DNA of 5,674 nt from an uncultured Clostridia bacterium (GTDB taxonomy: Bacteria; Bacillota; Clostridia; Christensenellales; Borkfalkiaceae): assembly GCA_934254755.1 (NCBI GenBank), contig CAKQMM010000091.1:1-5674 (forward strand). Direction: 5' to 3'. The position numbers and the translations under genes were made by a program. Within the stretch, counting starts at the first letter, position 1. Each line of letters starts with the position of its first letter. This document shows, piece by piece, positions 4,395-5,674 of this stretch. Under the pieces are notes generated by a model. The model was not told the DNA's origin and ran no database searches. It worked only from the letters and a program-made list of their open reading frames with translations.

Positions 4395-5570
4395 ATGAAA
4401 AAGTTTTTTACAAGCGAAAGCGTAACCGAAGGGCACCCGGATAAGGTGTGCGACCAGATTTCGGACGCTGTTTTAGACGCCATTTTGGCAGCCGACCCCG
4501 AAGCGCGCGTTGCGTGCGAGTGCAGTTGTTGTACCGGTCTTATTTTGGTCATGGGTGAAATTTCCACCAAGGCGTACGTCGATATTCCGACCATTGCCCG
4601 CAAAACGGTTGAAGAGATAGGCTATACCCGCGCGAAATACGGGTTTGACGCCGAAACTTGCGGCGTTATAACGAGCATACGCGAACAAAGCGCGGACATC
4701 GCGCTCGGCGTAGATAACTCGGTTGAGCACCGCGTAAGCGGCGATATCGCCGATAAGATAGGCGCGGGCGACCAGGGCATGATGTTCGGATACGCTACGA
4801 ACGAAACGGAAGAGTATATGCCAATGGCTTTAACCCTTGCCCATAAACTCACCAAAAAACTTGCCGACGTAAGAAAGAGCGGCGAACTTAGCTATCTTCG
4901 CCCCGACGGCAAAAGCCAGGTCACCGTCGAATACGACGGCAAAAAAGTCGTCCGCGTTGACGCGGTCGTTATTTCCGCACAGCACAGCGAAACGGTTACC
5001 ACCGAACAACTCCGCGCGGATATTTTAGAAAAGGTTATTAAACCCGTCATCCCCGCAAAACTTTTAGATAAAGACACCAAATATTATATCAACCCGACGG
5101 GCAGGTTTGAAATCGGCGGACCGCACGGCGACAGCGGCTTGACGGGCAGAAAAATAATCGTCGATACCTACGGCGGAAGTTGCCCGCACGGCGGCGGCGC
5201 GTTCTCGGGTAAAGACCCGACTAAGGTTGACAGAAGCGCGGCGTACATGGCGCGTTATATCTGCAAAAACATAGTTGCGGCGGGTCTTGCCGACGAATGT
5301 ACGCTTGAACTCTCGTACGCGATAGGCGTTGCTCAGCCGTTATCGGTGTTTATCAACACCAACGGCACCGGCAAACTTGCCGACGATAAGATTGCCGATA
5401 TTGTTAAAAAAGAGTTCGATTTAAGACCCTATTCTATTATCAAAACGCTTGATTTAAAACGCCCCATTTACCGCCAGACCGCGGCTTACGGACACTTCGG
5501 CAGACCCGAATTCCCGTGGGAGAAATTAAACCGCGTTGATGATTTAAAGAAATATTTAGTCGTCAAATAG
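4395..5570 (+). CDS. metK: S-adenosylmethionine synthetase
   Basis: Makes S-adenosylmethionine from methionine and ATP in the cytosol, releasing phosphate and pyrophosphate; the family works as dimers or tetramers. The 391-residue product is full length and has the signature motifs: GHPDK (13-17) with His14 and Asp16, [12 protein letters not shown] (123-134), [21 protein letters not shown] (233-253) and the phosphate-binding GGGAFSGKD (266-274) followed by [10 protein letters not shown]. It ends in YGHFGR...FPWE and a short tail. The start is fixed by AAGGAG and by the usual [17 protein letters not shown] opening. An oddity is CECSCC at 41-46, four cysteines where most relatives have mainly Val, Thr and Leu after the first Cys-Glu. 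It supplies the cofactor for both radical SAM enzymes here. No terminator is obvious right after it. Confidence 0.98.
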   Translation: MKKFFTSESVTEGHPDKVCDQISDAVLDAILAADPEARVACECSCCTGLILVMGEISTKAYVDIPTIARKTVEEIGYTRAKYGFDAETCGVITSIREQSADIALGVDNSVEHRVSGDIADKIGAGDQGMMFGYATNETEEYMPMALTLAHKLTKKLADVRKSGELSYLRPDGKSQVTVEYDGKKVVRVDAVVISAQHSETVTTEQLRADILEKVIKPVIPAKLLDKDTKYYINPTGRFEIGGPHGDSGLTGRKIIVDTYGGSCPHGGGAFSGKDPTKVDRSAAYMARYICKNIVAAGLADECTLELSYAIGVAQPLSVFINTNGTGKLADDKIADIVKKEFDLRPYSIIKTLDLKRPIYRQTAAYGHFGRPEFPWEKLNRVDDLKKYLVVK

Positions 5571-5618
5571 AGCGCCTTCATTGATTTTTTGACTAAAAAT
5601 TCCCGTTTATGCATCGTT

Positions 5619-5659
5619 AAACACCGCTCATCGTACGGCAAGTACGACTTCGGGTGTTT
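5619..5659. repeat. Nested palindrome downstream of metK
   Basis: AAACACC (5619-5625) pairs with GGTGTTT (5653-5659). Inside it, TCGTAC (5631-5636) pairs with GTACGA (5642-5647) around GGCAA, leaving short internal loops on both sides. No T-run follows on the plus strand. The structure resembles a dispersed intergenic repeat or a structured RNA element, and the sequence continues beyond the window edge. A terminator role for metK is not supported. Confidence 0.5.
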
Positions 5660-5674
5660 GCCTTGCCTAAGCGG

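Noticed and set aside
4202..4444. Plus-strand frame across the metK promoter and start
   Set aside because: It runs through the promoter, leader and first codons of metK in another frame and shows no recognisable protein features.
4473..5080. Several minus-strand frames inside metK
   Set aside because: Shadows of a GC-rich conserved gene with unambiguous MetK motifs.

Overview
The window reads as chromosomal DNA from an anaerobic, low-to-mid GC member of the Bacillota, most likely an uncultured gut-type clostridium. The reasons are an oxygen-sensitive nucleotide pathway (an NrdG-type activase), AT-rich intergenic DNA with textbook sigma-A promoters and AGGAG ribosome sites, a lipoprotein signal of Gram-positive style, and dispersed palindromic repeats between genes. 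The lineage call is inference from gene content and style. No phage, insertion sequence, CRISPR array, tRNA or rRNA was seen.

Layout, left to right. Bases 1-70 hold what is probably the last codons of an upstream gene (perhaps nrdD) and its terminator. Bases 71-224 are a gene-free spacer with short palindromes and a direct repeat. Bases 225-2182 form a tight plus-strand cluster: nrdG (anaerobic ribonucleotide reductase activase), dut (dUTPase), a multi-pass membrane protein resembling the YwaF/TP0381 family, and a 55-residue protein whose GTG start overlaps the preceding stop by four bases. A strong terminator at 2195-2221 closes the cluster. A consensus promoter then drives a single-gene unit for a small lipoprotein (2394-2846), which ends in a strong GC-rich terminator. 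A possible 40-residue protein follows (2922-3044). Bases 3045-3366 have no credible gene; they hold several palindromic repeats, including the widespread element whose spurious translation contains HSERSEESR. On the minus strand, 3367-4227 encodes a PflX-type radical SAM protein. It is divergent from metK (4395-5570), the S-adenosylmethionine synthetase. The last 104 bases contain a nested palindrome that runs toward the window edge.

How the genes fit together: nrdG and dut both serve deoxynucleotide supply, since NrdG activates the anaerobic reductase and dUTPase removes dUTP and yields dUMP for thymidylate synthesis. NrdG and the PflX-like protein both consume SAM, and metK makes SAM. The PflX-like gene and metK share a short divergent promoter region in which the metK promoter is an exact consensus and carries a tandem 10-base repeat in its spacer. 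The points most worth a second look are that promoter and the 104-base metK leader, the two small proteins, the hairpin repeat with a compensatory base-pair change, and the unusual cysteine cluster in MetK.
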